Notes: generated from the letters alone by a model not told the origin. Shown: positions 23,560-37,814, counted from the first letter of the stretch. The stretch: 64,000 bases of DNA from Jaltomata sinuosa (GCA_003996215.1 QJPP01000468.1:744001-808000), one strand, 5' to 3'. Translations and numbers: made by a program.

Positions 23560-23721
23560 TGGAGGCTCAAATCTGTTGAATGAGATGATATTGTTAATGT
23601 CAAGATTCGAGGACAAATCTTCTTTAAGAAAGGAAGAATGATACCATCCAAGAAATCTTAACTCCATTGAGGGCCAGGAAATATCAAGATGCTTTAATCG
23701 TCTTCAATTAGAAATAAAAAA
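23560..23721 (+). other. Possible gypsy 3' internal remnant with polypurine tract
   Basis: A segment near 23600 reads GATTCGAGGACAAATCTTC then AAGAAAGGAAGAATGATACC. This resembles the GAGGACGAA segment plus polypurine tract that ends many Ty3/gypsy interiors. There is no readable protein beyond a few residues. Confidence 0.3.
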
Positions 23722-24165
23722 TGTCATGACTCGAAATTCCAAGGGTTGTGATGCTACCTACCCCAATCAAATCATGATAGGTAAGCCTAACTCAAAAAAC
23801 GCAAGTAACATAAAATAAGCAAATGGCAAAACAACACAATGAATAACCAATAATAACTCAAATCAACGATAGTAAAAAGGAATCTGAATAGTAGATTTCC
23901 AAAACATTCCAAAACTCAGCTATCACAAATAGAAGAGCAACTGTAATACAAAACGTGTCCAAAATGTAAAACATAACTATCTAAGAAATAAGAAAAAGAT
24001 AGAAGTAAATGATAGAGGAAGCTGAGAAAGTTTTTGAAGGCAGGAGATCATCGAAGCTTCAAATCTAAAATAGTCCGCATGAATCAAGGCTCGCGCTGTC
24101 CGCTCAAACTAAAATCTGCATCATAAGGATGCAAAAATATAGGGGTTGAGTATGTGTCATGACCC
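23722..24165 (-). repeat. LTR fragment F, outermost layer of the nest
   Basis: Begins TGTCATGACTCGAAATTCC, a terminal pattern like the TGTCATGACCC end of family A LTRs read in reverse. It is cut at 24165 by LTR E. Its continuation must lie past the window, so its structure is unknown. Confidence 0.45.
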
Positions 24166-24404
24166 TGTCACGCCCCCAGCCTACATCCTGGATGTAACAC
24201 GGGACCTGAAATCACAAGTGGCCCCAAGTTAATCCTTTATGCTGGCATAATTCATGTGCAACTGAATAAAAACATATAAACTAATAAGAACATTATGCAG
24301 AAACTGAAATTTGTGCTGAGCTCTTGAAGAGTACTATAATAAAATAAACTTGCATAAACTGAAATACCTAGTCATTTGAAAACTGATACAACTAACTGAC
24401 TGAC

Positions 24405-26414
24405 TGTCATGCCCAGAGGCTACTCCCTGGATGTAATATGATGCTTAGTGTCATAAGTGACCCTAAGCTAACCCATGGCATGGCACATGCCTAGATAATT
24501 TCTGATAAAATTTCAACTGTGCAAAAAACCGAAGCATTTAAATATGTGAGATGGGAAAGAAACTCAAACATGACTGAATATACATATAGATATATGAAAA
24601 TGTGTTAAGTCTGAAAGTGATATGAAATACTCAAAAATCGATTCTAGTCTATGTATGAAAGCCTCTAACTGAAGTGAGTTGCTGGGATAAGCCCCCAGCC
24701 AATTCTAAAACTCTGAAACTGAAGTAGCAATACTGAAATAATCGAATCTAACTATTGTCCTTGGATCTATGATGACTCACCATTGGGCTGCTGAGTAAGA
24801 ACTGGAAATCGAGCTAAGCGCAGTCTGGATGCTGAGTGCCTATAACTACATCATGAAATAATGTTGCACAAAATATGCGTCAGTACTTCGGATGTACTGA
24901 GCATGTAGGATATATAACCAAAGATGTAAGACTTGAATACTGATAGAGAAGTATATACTAAAACATGAACTGAAGAATAACTGTATTCAATGACCAAGTT
25001 ACTGAATATGAATATCATAACATGCTGATCTGAATTGAATAATTGAATACACAGTCAATGCAATACTAAGTCTGACTGTGGGAGCTACTATTAACCGACA
25101 TACCCCAAGATGAGCTAGCTATGGGGCCAACCTGTAACCCTAGATGGAAGGGTGTTTATACCTTCCCAAGAGTACAAACTAATCTGACGTGGATCCACTA
25201 AACTGACGCCCACATGGGACAAGGGTAACCAGCCTAAAGCTGACAGCTGACCCCTTCCTGACCTATGGTGGCACCGTAGTTCTAGGACTTAGAGACTGCT
25301 ACTAAAGGACTCAGCCTAAAGCTGACAACAGAGCCTTCATCCCTTCGTTCGCTCGGTACTAAGCCTTCTCCCAACTGAATGTATAAGCAATAAATGCAAC
25401 TGAAGTGCTGGATAACTCAAATACTGATAATCATCTGAGAATGCAATAATAATACTGAAACTGATAGCATTCTAATCCTGAAGTATAACTGACTGAGTTA
25501 TTTGATTAGCAAGTATAGATCATGAGTACTGAAATCAACACATGCTAGGGTTACTGGGTTCTATACATATAGTTATCCTAGGTTCCCAAGAAAACATGTA
25601 AACAATATCATACAAGCAATAAAATTTGAATTGCACTGATTTGATTAAAATTAGGAACCCTAGGTCTGAAGAACTAGTTGAAAATAGGAGAACTAAACTG
25701 AGTCTAGGGACTCAATGGGTGAAAGGAACCCACTGATGAAATCCCACATACCTGAAAGAATATTCTACGGTTGAACCTTTGGATTTGGGGCTGAGCTTGA
25801 AGAAAATCCTCTTTGCTTGTTCTTGGGAGAAAACGTTTCTTTTTCAATAGAATTTTGCTAAGTGTCGATTTAGTTTAGGAGTAGTGAGGGAAAAAGCATA
25901 AAAATCCTTTAATTACTCCCAAAATCACTTAGGATCAGAGTTAAAAGAATTAGAAAAAGACCAGAATTCCCCCAACATAAAACAAAATTTGCAGAAAATC
26001 CCTCACCGAACGGGCTGCTCGACGGGCGTCGGACCTGAGATGGCTCATCGGCCAAGGCATCGGAACAGGGCAGACTAGGCTAGCCCTCTGGACATTCACC
26101 ATGATGGCTCCCACGGCCCATCGCATCTACAAGGATCATGGTGATAGCCCATTGGGGCTGAGGAGACTTGGGATGGGGCACTGATGGTTTTTCACGGGCT
26201 GCCTCATGGCCCTTCAGACCTCTGATGCCCGTGGGGACCCTCGTCTAGATGGAGTTGGCTGAAGAGCCCCTAGGCCCTTCCCACAGAGACTTGATGGGCC
26301 ATTGCATCCATGATGCCCGTGGGTCAGCCCGTGGGGCTTGACTGACAGATGAAATTTTGCTGAGTTTTTCCGAGTTTTGGGTTTTAAATGCTGGTCTAAT
26401 TCTGGGGTGTTACA
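24405..26414 (-). repeat. Solo LTR G in LTR E
   Basis: 2010 bp, from TGTCATGCCC to GGGGTGTTACA, flanked by CTGAC (24400-24404) and CTGGC (26415-26419), a TSD with one change. Joining the flanks restores continuity with the B LTR near 38060. It belongs to the same family as D2 in the opposite orientation. The module at 26005-26340 is made of GGGCGTCGG/GGCCCATCG pieces. Confidence 0.85.
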
Positions 26415-29400
26415 CTGGCTATCTATAAATCCTCTACTAACACTGAACTACAGTTAGTCGGGACATAACCCCTAATTATTTTTAAACAATGTATAACAAC
26501 TGAAGTAACTGCTATAACTACTAATTGACTGGAGTTCACGAAAAAAGAGAACTTCTTCCCTGTTGACTTAAAGTTGCGATCTATCTGACTCTAATTATGA
26601 GTGGTAGCACTAAAACCTAAATCACAAAAGGATGTAGCAAAAAAGTATGCGTCAGTACTCTGAATGTACTGAGCATGCATGATAATTCACTAGCTTTGAA
26701 TTCATGAGAAGACATGTATATGCTGAAAACCTAACTGAAAACTGGACTATGTATAGATGTCTGAGAATGCATAAGTCAAACTGTAGAATATAAGTTCTTT
26801 TACTGAAGAGGGTGTAAATCATATTTCTGAACTATAACTATGAGATCATGGTATTTAAATATACGTAAAACTGTTACTTGGAGATCCATAGACTAAAAAG
26901 ATGAATTGTGTTTGTAAGTCATGAAATAGTGCAATTGAGCTGAAAACCATGAGCCATGTTTAAAGTAAATCCTGAGGGGATTTTCTTTTGCTTAGCATGC
27001 TGAAAATATTGAAATAAGTGAACTGATGCAATGACCAATCAAATAACATGAAACTGAATAGTACTGAACTAAATAACTTACTACAAGGTCATGCAATAAT
27101 TAAATCTGAACTGTGGGAGCTACTGTTAATCGACATATCCCAAGCTGAGCTAACTATGGGGCCAAGCTGTAACCCTAGTTGGGAAGGGTGTTCATACATT
27201 GCCAAGGGTACGAACACTAGCTGGCATGGATTCACTAAACTAATGCCCAAAAAGGCTAAGGTGTCAAGCTTTCACGACCCAATTTCTCAGGTCATGATGG
27301 CACCTACAACCCCCAGTAGGCAAACCAATCCTCGTAGCCTAAAATAGTTAGTAATGGGCTACTACTTAAATCTATACGCACAATAAGCATAAATAAGCAG
27401 AAGCAGATGTAAAATAACGATAATACGGAAGCAAACAACCTGAATATATAAGCATAAGGAAACTACACCAACCCAAAGACCTGGTATCGAACGTACATGA
27501 GGTTCTTACAGAAAACAAATGCTAGAGATAACAAAATAGTAAATACAACTGTCTCCAAATAAACAAAGAGTAACAATGCAAAAAGATAAGATGCGGTCAA
27601 GCCCCGGTCAGCAAGAGCTCACCCTAGTCTTGAATATCCAAAAGCTGCATGAGAATCCACGCGATCAATGGTGAAGGCTCACACTAGAATCTGTATTAGA
27701 AAGATGCAGAAGTGTAGTATGAGCACCAATTTCTAAGAAACGGGTACCCAGTAGGCATCATAGGTCGATTGAGCGCATATAAGATATAAAAATAGTAATA
27801 TAGCAGATAGCAAGGAAGCAGTTACGTAAGCAATAGAGAAATCAAACAAAAACTAGCACGAATAGAAAACCAAGAGAATACAAGCATGCTATGCTAGCCA
27901 CAAATAGATATATATAACATAGAACACAGGTGAAAGAAAGAAGAACTCACCTAGATCCTTGTAACAACAGTATATATAAGAGAGAGTTTAGAAAAGTGGC
28001 GGTGTACCGGTAACCTCAAATAAAAAAGAAGGGAGGAAAGCAAGTAAATATTCTCATTCTAGAAGCAATATACTTAACAAAACCATACTCAAAACCCAAC
28101 TTTAAGATAAGCATCGACAGAAATCAATCTACAAGTACAACCCTAAGATGGAATAAACCACGCCATAAAGAACAGAAAGCCACTATTCTGAACCACGATA
28201 CAGGATAGAACCCACTAGCTCACAAGTGATCAAAAGGCCACATAAATAGTGCGTCAAGACAATGTAGGAGCCACTAATCCTATAACAAACGGGAGTCTAA
28301 ATGACTCATACTATACACAGATAACATCCAATAAAACCACCAATAACCAATGGCTATAACAAACTCTACAATACGACAAGAGTAATATAATCTACCTACA
28401 ATCCCAATGGCCATACATACAACCGAGGAACACAATCAAGTGAAAACAAACCCTTCGACATCCCATACTATCGGAGCATACACTGAGCAAACAACAAACA
28501 AGGGTGGAATCCGAGTACAATATGCATGATGATGTGATATGATGAAATAAATGTGATAGTAACACTGTATGTACCTTTTTTGGTGCCTATAGGCCCAGCA
28601 GGTAGGATCCATGGAAGGTCCGCCCCATATACCTCTACTAACATAGTATACCCCTCATCCGACACACTCTGCACATAGCCCTGGTCCGAATCGGCAAGGT
28701 CTATGGAGGTCCTCGACCACATACTAAAATAGAAAGCAAATCTCAAAGTGTAACTGCCTGGAGTGTATCCAGGTATAGATGATTAATCAAAACCTCATAG
28801 TACATTCCTAAAATAAACCAGGTCTAAAATAGTAGTAGTAATCTCAAAACCCTATCAAAGGATGCTCAAAGTATATCCGGGTCTAAATCAGTAATCAAGT
28901 CTCAAAACCCCTCATAAAAGGCTGCCTAGAGAGTATCCAAGTCTAAATCCATAGTAAAAACATGTCTAGCACTCCGGCGCCATAGAGTCTACTATCAGTG
29001 TAAAAACTGGTGATAAATTTATCATAATATCCTCTCTACTCCAAGAGGTTTCATAAAGAAAATCATTTCTAAAACCCTTTCATAGTCATTTTTATCAAAA
29101 ATGGTCTCTTGGGGCCATGCAAAGTTTAGAAAACTATTTATAGTAGGCCCGAAGCTAAATCAGTAGTAAAACATGCAGAAAAATCCTTTGTATGAATGAT
29201 ATGCTCGCACACAGTAGATTAGCCTAATGGCTCACAAAAAATCCTATCAGCCCTGCACAAGCACAATCAGCTCTACATCACAGATATCTAGCTTAAAGTA
29301 ACATCTCGATGTCTGAGACTCACGGACATTCCCAAATATCCCACCATATATGGTCTAGAGGCATATACATAGGCCACACGAGGCCACAAGGATAATATTA

Positions 29401-29676
29401 CAATACTATAATGAGTACTACAAACAATGTTAGAAATAAATGAACTGAAGAGACAAACAAGGTCTGGGGGTACCAACCTAGAAAACCAACCCAAGGATAC
29501 TAATTAATACAGTTATAGCCTATATACGTAGTGTCTAAGTAGGGAAAGCCATAACCTACCTGTTGTCTGACTACTAGCTATTAAAACATCATCATGCAAG
29601 CTCAAACTGCTCTAAGAAAGCCTAAATAATGAATACACTATCAAAATAATATTTTACACGTCAAAATGAAGTCAAT

Positions 29677-32376
29677 TGTAACACCCCAGAAATTCTAAGC
29701 CAAGATCTGAATCATTCTTCATATGTTGTTAGACCCAAACTAGATAGATTTTCAATATATCTAAGTATTACAACCTTTTCTGAAGTTTGGAGGTGTATTA
29801 GATATAAATTAGGGTCATAAAGAACCTCTAGCTCAAAGTTTAGTTGAAAGCTTCCTTACCGATTGAGTTTTAGTGTAAGATTTTTCAAGGGTCAAGTTAA
29901 AATGATCATAACTCCTAGAATATAAAGGGTTAGGTGGCCTATTACCCATCAAATTAAAGGTCTTAAAGTGTTATTTCCAACGCTGCTTACCGTGCATTAA
30001 TTTGAGCCCGGAGTAAAAAGTTATGATCAATTTACCAAGAAGACGTCTGTCTAACTAGAAGTCCGTCAAATTTTGGAAGTTAAAATGGAAGGTAAAATGG
30101 TCCATTTTCAGGTACAATGGTACATTTTCCTAACCATTTCTAGGACCAGAAGCTCATAAAATTCAAGGAGTTAAAACGCTTAAGAAAATGGTCCGTTTAT
30201 GGCCAAAACAGACTATTTTGCGTCTATTTTTCTGACGCATCATTCCTTTCCTAGACCAATCCGGATTTTAATTTGAAATTTGCCTATAAATAGGACCCCT
30301 GGGGTATTTTCACTTTGTTTTTTAAGCAATTTTCTTTAAACAAGTTAGTTTCCTCTCAAGTCAGTTTCAATAAGAAAAAAAGGAGTTCTTCTCCAAGTTC
30401 AATCTAGGGCTTCCTTCTCCAAAGCTTCAAACTCCTTCACTAATTCAAGAATCATCTTCTACCAGGTATGTGGGTATTCAGTAAGGGTTTAGTTCACCCT
30501 TATTCCCAAAATATCAGACTTTTAATTTAAAATTTATGGTTTTAAAAACTAGGGTTCTTACCCAATCATGCTAAATTTTACAGAATTCAGTCCTTACAAT
30601 TTCTACATGATTTATATCCTATTTCAGAAGATTTGCACCATGTTTTCAATGACTTGCATGAGCTTTTACAAGAACTTTAAAAAATCAAGAATTTAGCGTG
30701 AAATTGTAGTATTTTCATGAGAATCGGGCATCTTCAGATTTGACCTAGATTACTCCCATTCAGTTTCAAGCATGAAATTAGTTAGTTTTTAGTCTAGAGG
30801 TTTTCTTCGAAACTTCTCATGATTTAACTTCTCCTTTAGAATTTAGCTCAGATTGTCAGCATTCAGTCTAAGTAAGTTTAAGCTTCCTCATAGTGATTTT
30901 GGACTATGGGTTTTTCTCCTAAATAAGTATGCATGATTTTCAATCTAGTTATTTTAGTATAAAAGAACTATGCATGATTTAGCAAGCTTCGACTTACCTT
31001 CAGTATGTTTTATAAGAATATGTTTTAAATATAGACTTTCAAGACATGCCATCAATGATGATGAACTTAGTAGGTTTCGTGATTAGCATGGTATCCAGAT
31101 ATGCCATGAATGATTATGAACTCAGTAAGCTTCATGATTAGTATGACATCTAGATATGTCCACCTGCTTTATGAATAGGTTTCAGTTATACAATCTTTCA
31201 GAAATCATTCAGTTTAGTTAAGTTTTGATGCAGCATTCCAGAACTCCAGTTTTAAAAGAGCTATTAAAATTCAATTTAGGAGTACTACTTAGCACCGAGT
31301 TGGACTATGGTTTAACGTACCCTAAAGTCCCAGAACTATGTGCCACCGCAGGTTATTTAGACCCTCAGTTGGGCCTCAGAACTAGTGATCATGCCAGTCG
31401 TGCCTTTATACCATGGTAAGGTATATTGGGTCCTCTCGATGGGGCATATACATCGAACTCCACGTTTAGATCACGTGATTTATATCGGTTAACAGGCTCT
31501 CCCACATATTCAGTTTTAGTAGATGGTACATGACCCTTAGTCCAGTTCAGTTACATATTTATAATGCTTCTTACTTTAGATCATCCTTCTTATTCATCAT
31601 ATTTAGTCTTTATAATTAGGTCATAATACTACAGTCCAACTCCTTGCACTCAGTTTGCAGTTAGCATAGTATATCAATATTTTCAGCATGCTCAGCTTAT
31701 CTTACAATTTATATATCTTGCAATAACTCAGAAATATGTTTTATACCCTCCTTAGTAAAAGATCTTATATTTTACAGTGTTGAATTATGCATTCTCAGAT
31801 GTTTATACTTGGTCTCGTTTTCAGCCACACTTTCAGTATATATATGTTTTCTCATGATTTGAAGTTAGTGTAAATCTCACATGTTCAGTACATTCAAAGT
31901 ACTGATTGCATACCTTCTTGTACTGCATCCTTTTGATGATGCAGGTTTTAGTGCTAGCTCCCAAGATCATAGTCAGACAGATCGCAACTTCCAGTCAGCA
32001 AGGAACGAGTTCTTCTTTTCCAGGAACTCTAGTCAGTTTTAGTAGTTATAAAGGTTATTTTAGTTGTTATACATTGATTAAAGATAGTTGGGGGTCATGT
32101 CCCGGCTAACCATAGTCAGTGTTAGTAGAGGCTTCATAGACAGACAATCAGTAGTTGTATTATTTTTCAAATGAGTTACATTTCAGTTTATAAAACTTAA
32201 GTTTATTACGGTACTCTTCAAGAGCTTAACATATGTTTTAGCTTCCATATAATATTTTTCAGTTATCTATTTCTATTTAGCTGCTCCTGAATTATGCCAG
32301 TAAGCAGGGTTAGCTTGGGATCACTTGTGGTCTCAAGTCCCATGTTACGCCTAGGGTGTGGGCTTAGGGCGTGACA
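29677..32376 (+). repeat. Solo LTR D1
   Basis: 2700 bp, TGTAACACCCC to GGGCGTGACA, opposite in orientation to its host LTR. It is the same family as the LTRs of element B. The flanks TCAAT and CCAAC are only a weak TSD match. The backbone block is at 29930-30035, the module at 30050-30210 (AAAATGGTCC repeats), and a strong TATA follows. Confidence 0.82.
30284..30292 (+). promoter_or_regulatory. Probable TATA box of LTR D1
   Basis: CCTATAAATAGGACC is a near-consensus TATA element about 75 bp after the short-repeat module. Confidence 0.6.
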
Positions 32377-32787
32377 CCAACAATACCCATAATGCTAGAA
32401 ATATAGACAGGTCAAAATTCGGGTCACAAGCGAGTCCATGGGTCGGGCAACCTAAAGCCAAAAATGAAAAATTCAACAGTGTTCCCCACATTCCTGGGAA
32501 AACATGCTCAAAATTTGAGTGGAAATGGACCGGTAATGAGGCTCAAAACAGCCCATAATGCAAGAATTTCAAAAGAGAAAATTTATGGAAATTAGAGGAA
32601 ATTAGCAAGAACATTTACCAATTTAAGAAGCGAAGAACGAGCACAGGCCGGAAATATATAATCCTCCAAGTTTTATGAATGAACTAGGTGAAGAAATGGT
32701 GATTTTTGGAGTTAAAATGGTGGAGAAATCGCTTGGGGAAGATGGAGAAAAAGCTGGAAATTTAGAAGAGGGTCAGCTCTTATAGCT

Positions 32788-32940
32788 ACCATGCCCAGGC
32801 GCCCTAGCGGCTATGCTGCCGTAGGCGCGCTGGTGCCACAAGCGTGCTGGTGCCACAATGGCTAGGCACCACAGGCACGCTGGTGCCATAGAGACTAGGC
32901 GTCGTAGGCACGCTGGTGCCACGATGCCCAAGCACACGCC
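32788..32940 (-). repeat. GC-rich module of the A 3' LTR
   Basis: Repeated GGCACGCTGGTGCCA-type units. The transcription-sense order is module, then TATA (32777-32785). A stretch open at 32773-33057 is repeat, not a protein gene. Confidence 0.7.
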
Positions 32941-33491
32941 ACAGAAACCCACCAGCAAGCAGCTACATGTTGCAGCCAAGCTAAGTGATTTTCCAAAGAA
33001 TGGACCTCCGAGAACGTATTTGGGGTCCTGCGAACACAAACGAGCTGAGCTATTCAACTAGAAATGACATTCCGGACCCAAAAAAATCGACGAAAACCCA
33101 ATCGAAGGTCGATTTAATGAAAAGTGAACCTCACACCTAAAATCAACCTTTAGGCCAACTATTCCAAAATGGAACCAAAGGGCCGAAATCAACTCTAGAA
33201 GCCTCAGGACCCGAACCAATGGTTCCTCTAGCCTAAACTCTACATTTCGGAGCTAACAACTTTGGCGGAATTTTCATCCGAGACCATTTTCATCCGAGAC
33301 TGTCTTCTCCAAATGTTAACCAAAGTCAACCAAAGTCAACCAAATAAGCCAAACTGGCTTGAAAACACAGAACGAGAGAGAATTCCAAGCTGAAAAGCTC
33401 CCGAATCTCGACCAAAGGTCTACACCAAATTCCACGCACTGAAGCTAACAGAACTGCCAAAATTTGATTCCGAACATGACTACCAAGAATG

Positions 33492-33505
33492 TTGACCGAA
33501 GTCAA
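33492..33505 (-). promoter_or_regulatory. Inverted W-box pair in the A 3' LTR
   Basis: TTGACCGAAGTCAA, a TTGAC-N4-GTCAA pair. A partly decayed second pair lies at 33316-33329. Matches are in the A 5' LTR and in the solo LTR at 7541. Confidence 0.4.
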
Positions 33506-33678
33506 TGATTTCTTAAGTTAAGGTTCTAAACTAGAGAAACAACCATAAAGACCAAACAGACGGCCCGAGCACCAAACTATTGGTCCTAGCAACACATAAA
33601 TGATTTGGGGCTGCTACAGGAATGCTCTAACAGTACAAAGAAGGCAAAAATGAGAGAATGACCAAAAAGGTCATTACA

Positions 33679-36599
33679 TCATCTGCTACTAAAAATGACT
33701 TTTGTCATCAAAAGTCAAGAAAGAAGGAAACATCAGAGACTCAACAACTGCAGACACAAACCCCGCACCACTCTCTCAAAAAACTGGTAGCCTCCTCGAC
33801 CGTAAGATACCCAAAAGAATGAAACCAAGAAAAGCAATCAAGCTTTAACTTTTTATAGCCAGGCTAGATTCCAACCTTTAACTCTTAAACTCCAAAGCCC
33901 TATCAACCAAACAGAACCTTAAGAATCTCAACTGGAATGCACTGGCACCACAACGACACCAAAGGAACTAAGGCAATTAAAAAATAGAATTCGAATCCTA
34001 GATACCACAACCAAGTTCACCCAGAAAGTCACAAACCAACTTCTAACTCATGAATCCATTGGCCCGCAAAAACCCTTCTATCTAACCTGAATCCTTTGCA
34101 CCATGACCACAAAGCATTACACAAGTCAAACACTCAAGCCACCATCAAAACATCAACTGACCCATCGGAGATCCATAGATCCCATTGTACTCAACCTTGA
34201 ATGAGGTCACCTTCAGACTTAAACTCTATCCAAGACAAGCACTAGTCTACTAGCCTATCCTATACAAGATAACAACCCGTAGCATATCCTTGAAAGGTGG
34301 AGTAAACTGCCTCGATTGACCATCAACCAACGGACGGATACCTTTGCCAAAACCAACCTCGATATCTAAAGCCAACTGAACTAACCATCGGAGCCCAACT
34401 ACAACTAGAACACCAAGGTCAGGAACGACATGGATGAACACCCTGTGCCAACGGAGAATCTCCCAACTATAGAATAAAACCAACCTCACTAAACTGTACC
34501 AAGTCTGAACCGGCTGGAAGTGAATGAATTAGGGAAACCTGCCCAAAGACCCACACCAAAACCAAAACCTTGCACGAAATGTGGTAAGTCTACCACGAAG
34601 TCTCTAGCCAACAACTAAGCTCCAAGCTCTAGAAGTAACCACTATTGCTCCACATACCTGAATACCAGTCGGATTTAGGATTACCTCACTAGTCTCACTT
34701 TAATAAGAAGTCCACAATGCCACAAGTAACAAGTCAAAACACTCTGTAGGCAAAGGAAAGGGTGCCTGAAGTCCACGGTTGCCACCAAGTTATTGGAAAC
34801 TCCATAAAGTTTCAACTCACCCTCAAGCTCAAAACACCCAGTTTGTTGTACCAGCACACAAACCACTAATTCTGGAAGCATTTAACATACCACAACTATT
34901 GGCCTACACTAGCCGAGTATAATCAACGCATGAATCCCACACAATTGACAATATCTCAGAGAGTCAACCGAATCAAGCTTCCAGCTCTCAGTACATAAAG
35001 ATGACCCCAACCTCAAGTACTATCATAACCTAAAGTAGCCCTACCGGCTTCAACCCACAAAAACTAATCACATATAACACAACACCACTGACCCTCGAGC
35101 TGACACCACTGAATTTGTCCAACTAAGGTAAAATAGGCCTCGTACTGACAAGAACACCACTGGGATCTAGAAAGTCTAGCCTAATCAAATCGTTAGCTAG
35201 CCAAGGATTGGGTGTCCAAGGCCAACAACCACTTCAAAACTGAAGTAGAGAAGTTAAGTTGCCCGCACCCACTGCCTTCTGGCACAAGGATGCAGCAACC
35301 AAAGAGAAACTTTCACAAACCATCTAAAGTAACTTGCTAGCCTGCAATTCTGAAACTTCACTTTTATTATCAATCAATGCCTCTGTCGAACCCATGAGTA
35401 GACCCATACGCTGCCAATGAACACTATAGGAACTGGAGCCAACTGAGCTCTGAATACGTAATTTGCCTAATCCGTAGATGCTGCTGAGACATGGGTCACC
35501 CAAAGAACATAATCAAGCAAATCACAGTCAATGTAACAATCTCCCAAAGGTAGTACTGGAGATGGCCACTACCTTGATCTGTTACTAGAGGGAAATATGA
35601 CCTCGAACTCATCTAATGGAAAAGTGCCACTGTAATTCATAGTCAGCCAAATCAAGTCATCAACACACAACCCAAGAAAACCCTCAGTCGTCACCTCAGT
35701 CAGTGACTAGAACATATATATACGAACAATGAGTCATGTCCTTTCTTTTTCAAACCAAATGAAACCCTTTCCATAGATACACCAAAACTAACAGACTCAT
35801 TCACAGAAGATCCTAAAGTTGTTCCCTTATCTCCCACAACTCTAATAGCGATACTTGACAAGGCAAGAAAAATATAGGCCAAATGCGCAACTCAACCACA
35901 ATGCTATGGTTAAAACTTAACTGTAATACCACCGCCAAAACTCAACCACAATGCCACAATCAAAAACTCAACCATGATGCTATCGTTAAAGATCCACCAA
36001 AATACTACGATCAAAACTCATCCCTCTGGAACTGGGGGAAATAATGAAAACAAATTAACCAAACTTGAAATAGAAGAAAACCACGGGAGCAACCTATTCA
36101 CATGCCAACTTCCTAAACCAAACAACTAGAGAAGGTCGATTCTAATTTCTCGAGAAAAGCAAAACAAACACATGACCACTGGCATAACCACTCCAGTCTC
36201 CTTAAGACAAAACCTTAATCTCTAGCATATAACCGCTGGTATCACACCAAACAAACAAAAAACTTTTAGAAAATGCTAGATAATGGCCTAGGCAACAACC
36301 ACTATGACCATTCAAAAAGGGACCCACAAACCAAATCTATAACCACAACAAAACCAGAAATAAAACAAACCAGGAAAAAAGGCTATCAAGACCTACCCAC
36401 GAGTCATAAATCTGGGTAGCCACCTCTCAAAGACAACTCACCCCATACACTACTAAACGAAATATCCTACCTAGAAATTACACGCATAAATACTATAACT
36501 CAAGTAACAATGCTATCAAAAAAGAAATAGGTAGGGATATATACCAATACATGGAAAAAGGGTAGATTCACAATGCAAACAACACTAACACAGGCTGAA
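33679..36599 (-). other. Element A interior without readable pol
   Basis: About 2.9 kb between the gag relic and the 3' LTR. I looked for RT (YxDD/FxDD), RNase H, integrase HHCC and DDE motifs on the minus strand and saw none. Short open stretches (34250-34489, 34681-34881, 35700-35882) have no family features. It is either fully decayed or never coding. Confidence 0.5.
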
Positions 36600-37814
36600 A
36601 GTAATAAAAGCCATATTTGTAGAAATGATAATAGGAACGTCCACCTCTAGCCTACCAAGAGGGGCATCAAACTGAAGGTGTCTATCACTGGACTAAGAAG
36701 TCAATGCTAAAGGCTCGATCATCTCTTTCTGAGGATAATCTCTAGAATAGTGACCAACCACTCCACAACTACAACAACCCAAAGAAGCCCTGCTCTGATG
36801 CATGGTGCATGTCGACTCTGGATGGATAACTGAACGACCCGGCTAATAGCCACCTCTAACAATCTGGGGACTACCCCTACCACTCTGCACACTACCTCTT
36901 GCTGCCTGAGGACTACCCCTAGTACCCTACACACTGCCTCTAGCCGGTGGCACTGGAACCTTGGAAGATTAAACCTGTTGACAATGCTAACTGGAAGGTA
37001 TGATCATGGGGAAAACCCTAGCAAAGTGCCCACGCTCACCACATTGAAAAAAAGCTTTACCAAATAAAGTCAGACGGGAAGATCTCGCTGAACCTGACCG
37101 TCCACCATGGCCTACTCACCTTGAATACGAACCTAGAAGAACTTGACCTGTACCATGTCTACTCTGCTCAACATACCCTGCATAACCACCCTCTGAAATT
37201 CGTAGATCCACTAAAACTGGTCTGCTAGATTGAAAGCAATAGAAAGGATCTCTACCAGAGAATTCCCTACCTTGAGTTTGAGAACCACAAAAATTATCCT
37301 AGCAACAGTGCCTCTTAACACTACCTCCATAAGCCTCACGGCATAAACCCTTTTTATCCCAAGCATGACAACCAACCTAAAGGAAGGTAGTCCCAACTGT
37401 AATGAAGTGCTCGGTCGCTAAATGTAGTGGCAAAATCAATCCTCCAACAAAACCCTGAACTCTCTCTAATACTGTAGGCACAGTCCTAGAAGTATGCCTA
37501 ATCACCTCGTGAAACCTTACCTCATACTCCAATACCGACATACAACCCTACTGAAGAACTAGAATCTCAAACCTAACTAAAGCACCGCTCGAGAAACTGG
37601 GTACTACCCCAACCTATGGTGCTAAAACACCCACTGGAGGACTTGGGGTCCTAGCCACGGTGTCATGAAGAATTAGGGTAGCATAAAATCCTATCAGAGA
37701 CTGGGCTGACCCTACACCCTCTATCTGATGCAATAAACTCCTACTCTGAAATCTCGACACTAGCAAAAGCACTGACGTAACATGTATAGAAGCCTCGACA
37801 TCACCCGCTATTAT
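36600..37814 (-). pseudogene. Element A gag relic with two decayed zinc knuckles
   Basis: Minus-strand reading gives a gag core: EILVLQ, a stop, GCMSVLEYEVRFHE near 37510-37575, then ERVQGFVGGL near 37430. Two CCHC-like knuckles follow: FQCGERGHFARVF near 37020-37060 and CCSCGVVGHYSRDYPQ near 36730-36780. In each, a terminal cysteine is lost (to F or Y). G-S-P-Q and R-G-repeat linkers separate them. Stops and shifts interrupt the frame. The N-terminal part of gag is cut by element B at 37814. It is a capsid precursor of a Ty3/gypsy element and non-functional. Confidence 0.65.

Larger units (their letters stand above)
27270..33678 (-). repeat. Element A 3' LTR, with solo LTR D1 inside
   Basis: Own sequence about 3.7 kb (27270-29676 and about 32382-33678). 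It pairs with 58923-62503 along its whole length, except for roughly 120 bp near 27490-27620 that the 5' LTR lacks. GC-rich module at 32788-32940; TATA-like CTATAAGAG (minus) at 32777-32785. No coding content. Confidence 0.85.

Noticed and set aside
37810..37814. Possible TSD for element B (ATTAT against GTCAT at 58696-58700)
   Set aside because: Only three of five bases match, not better than chance; the boundary rests on LTR ends, PBS and alignment.
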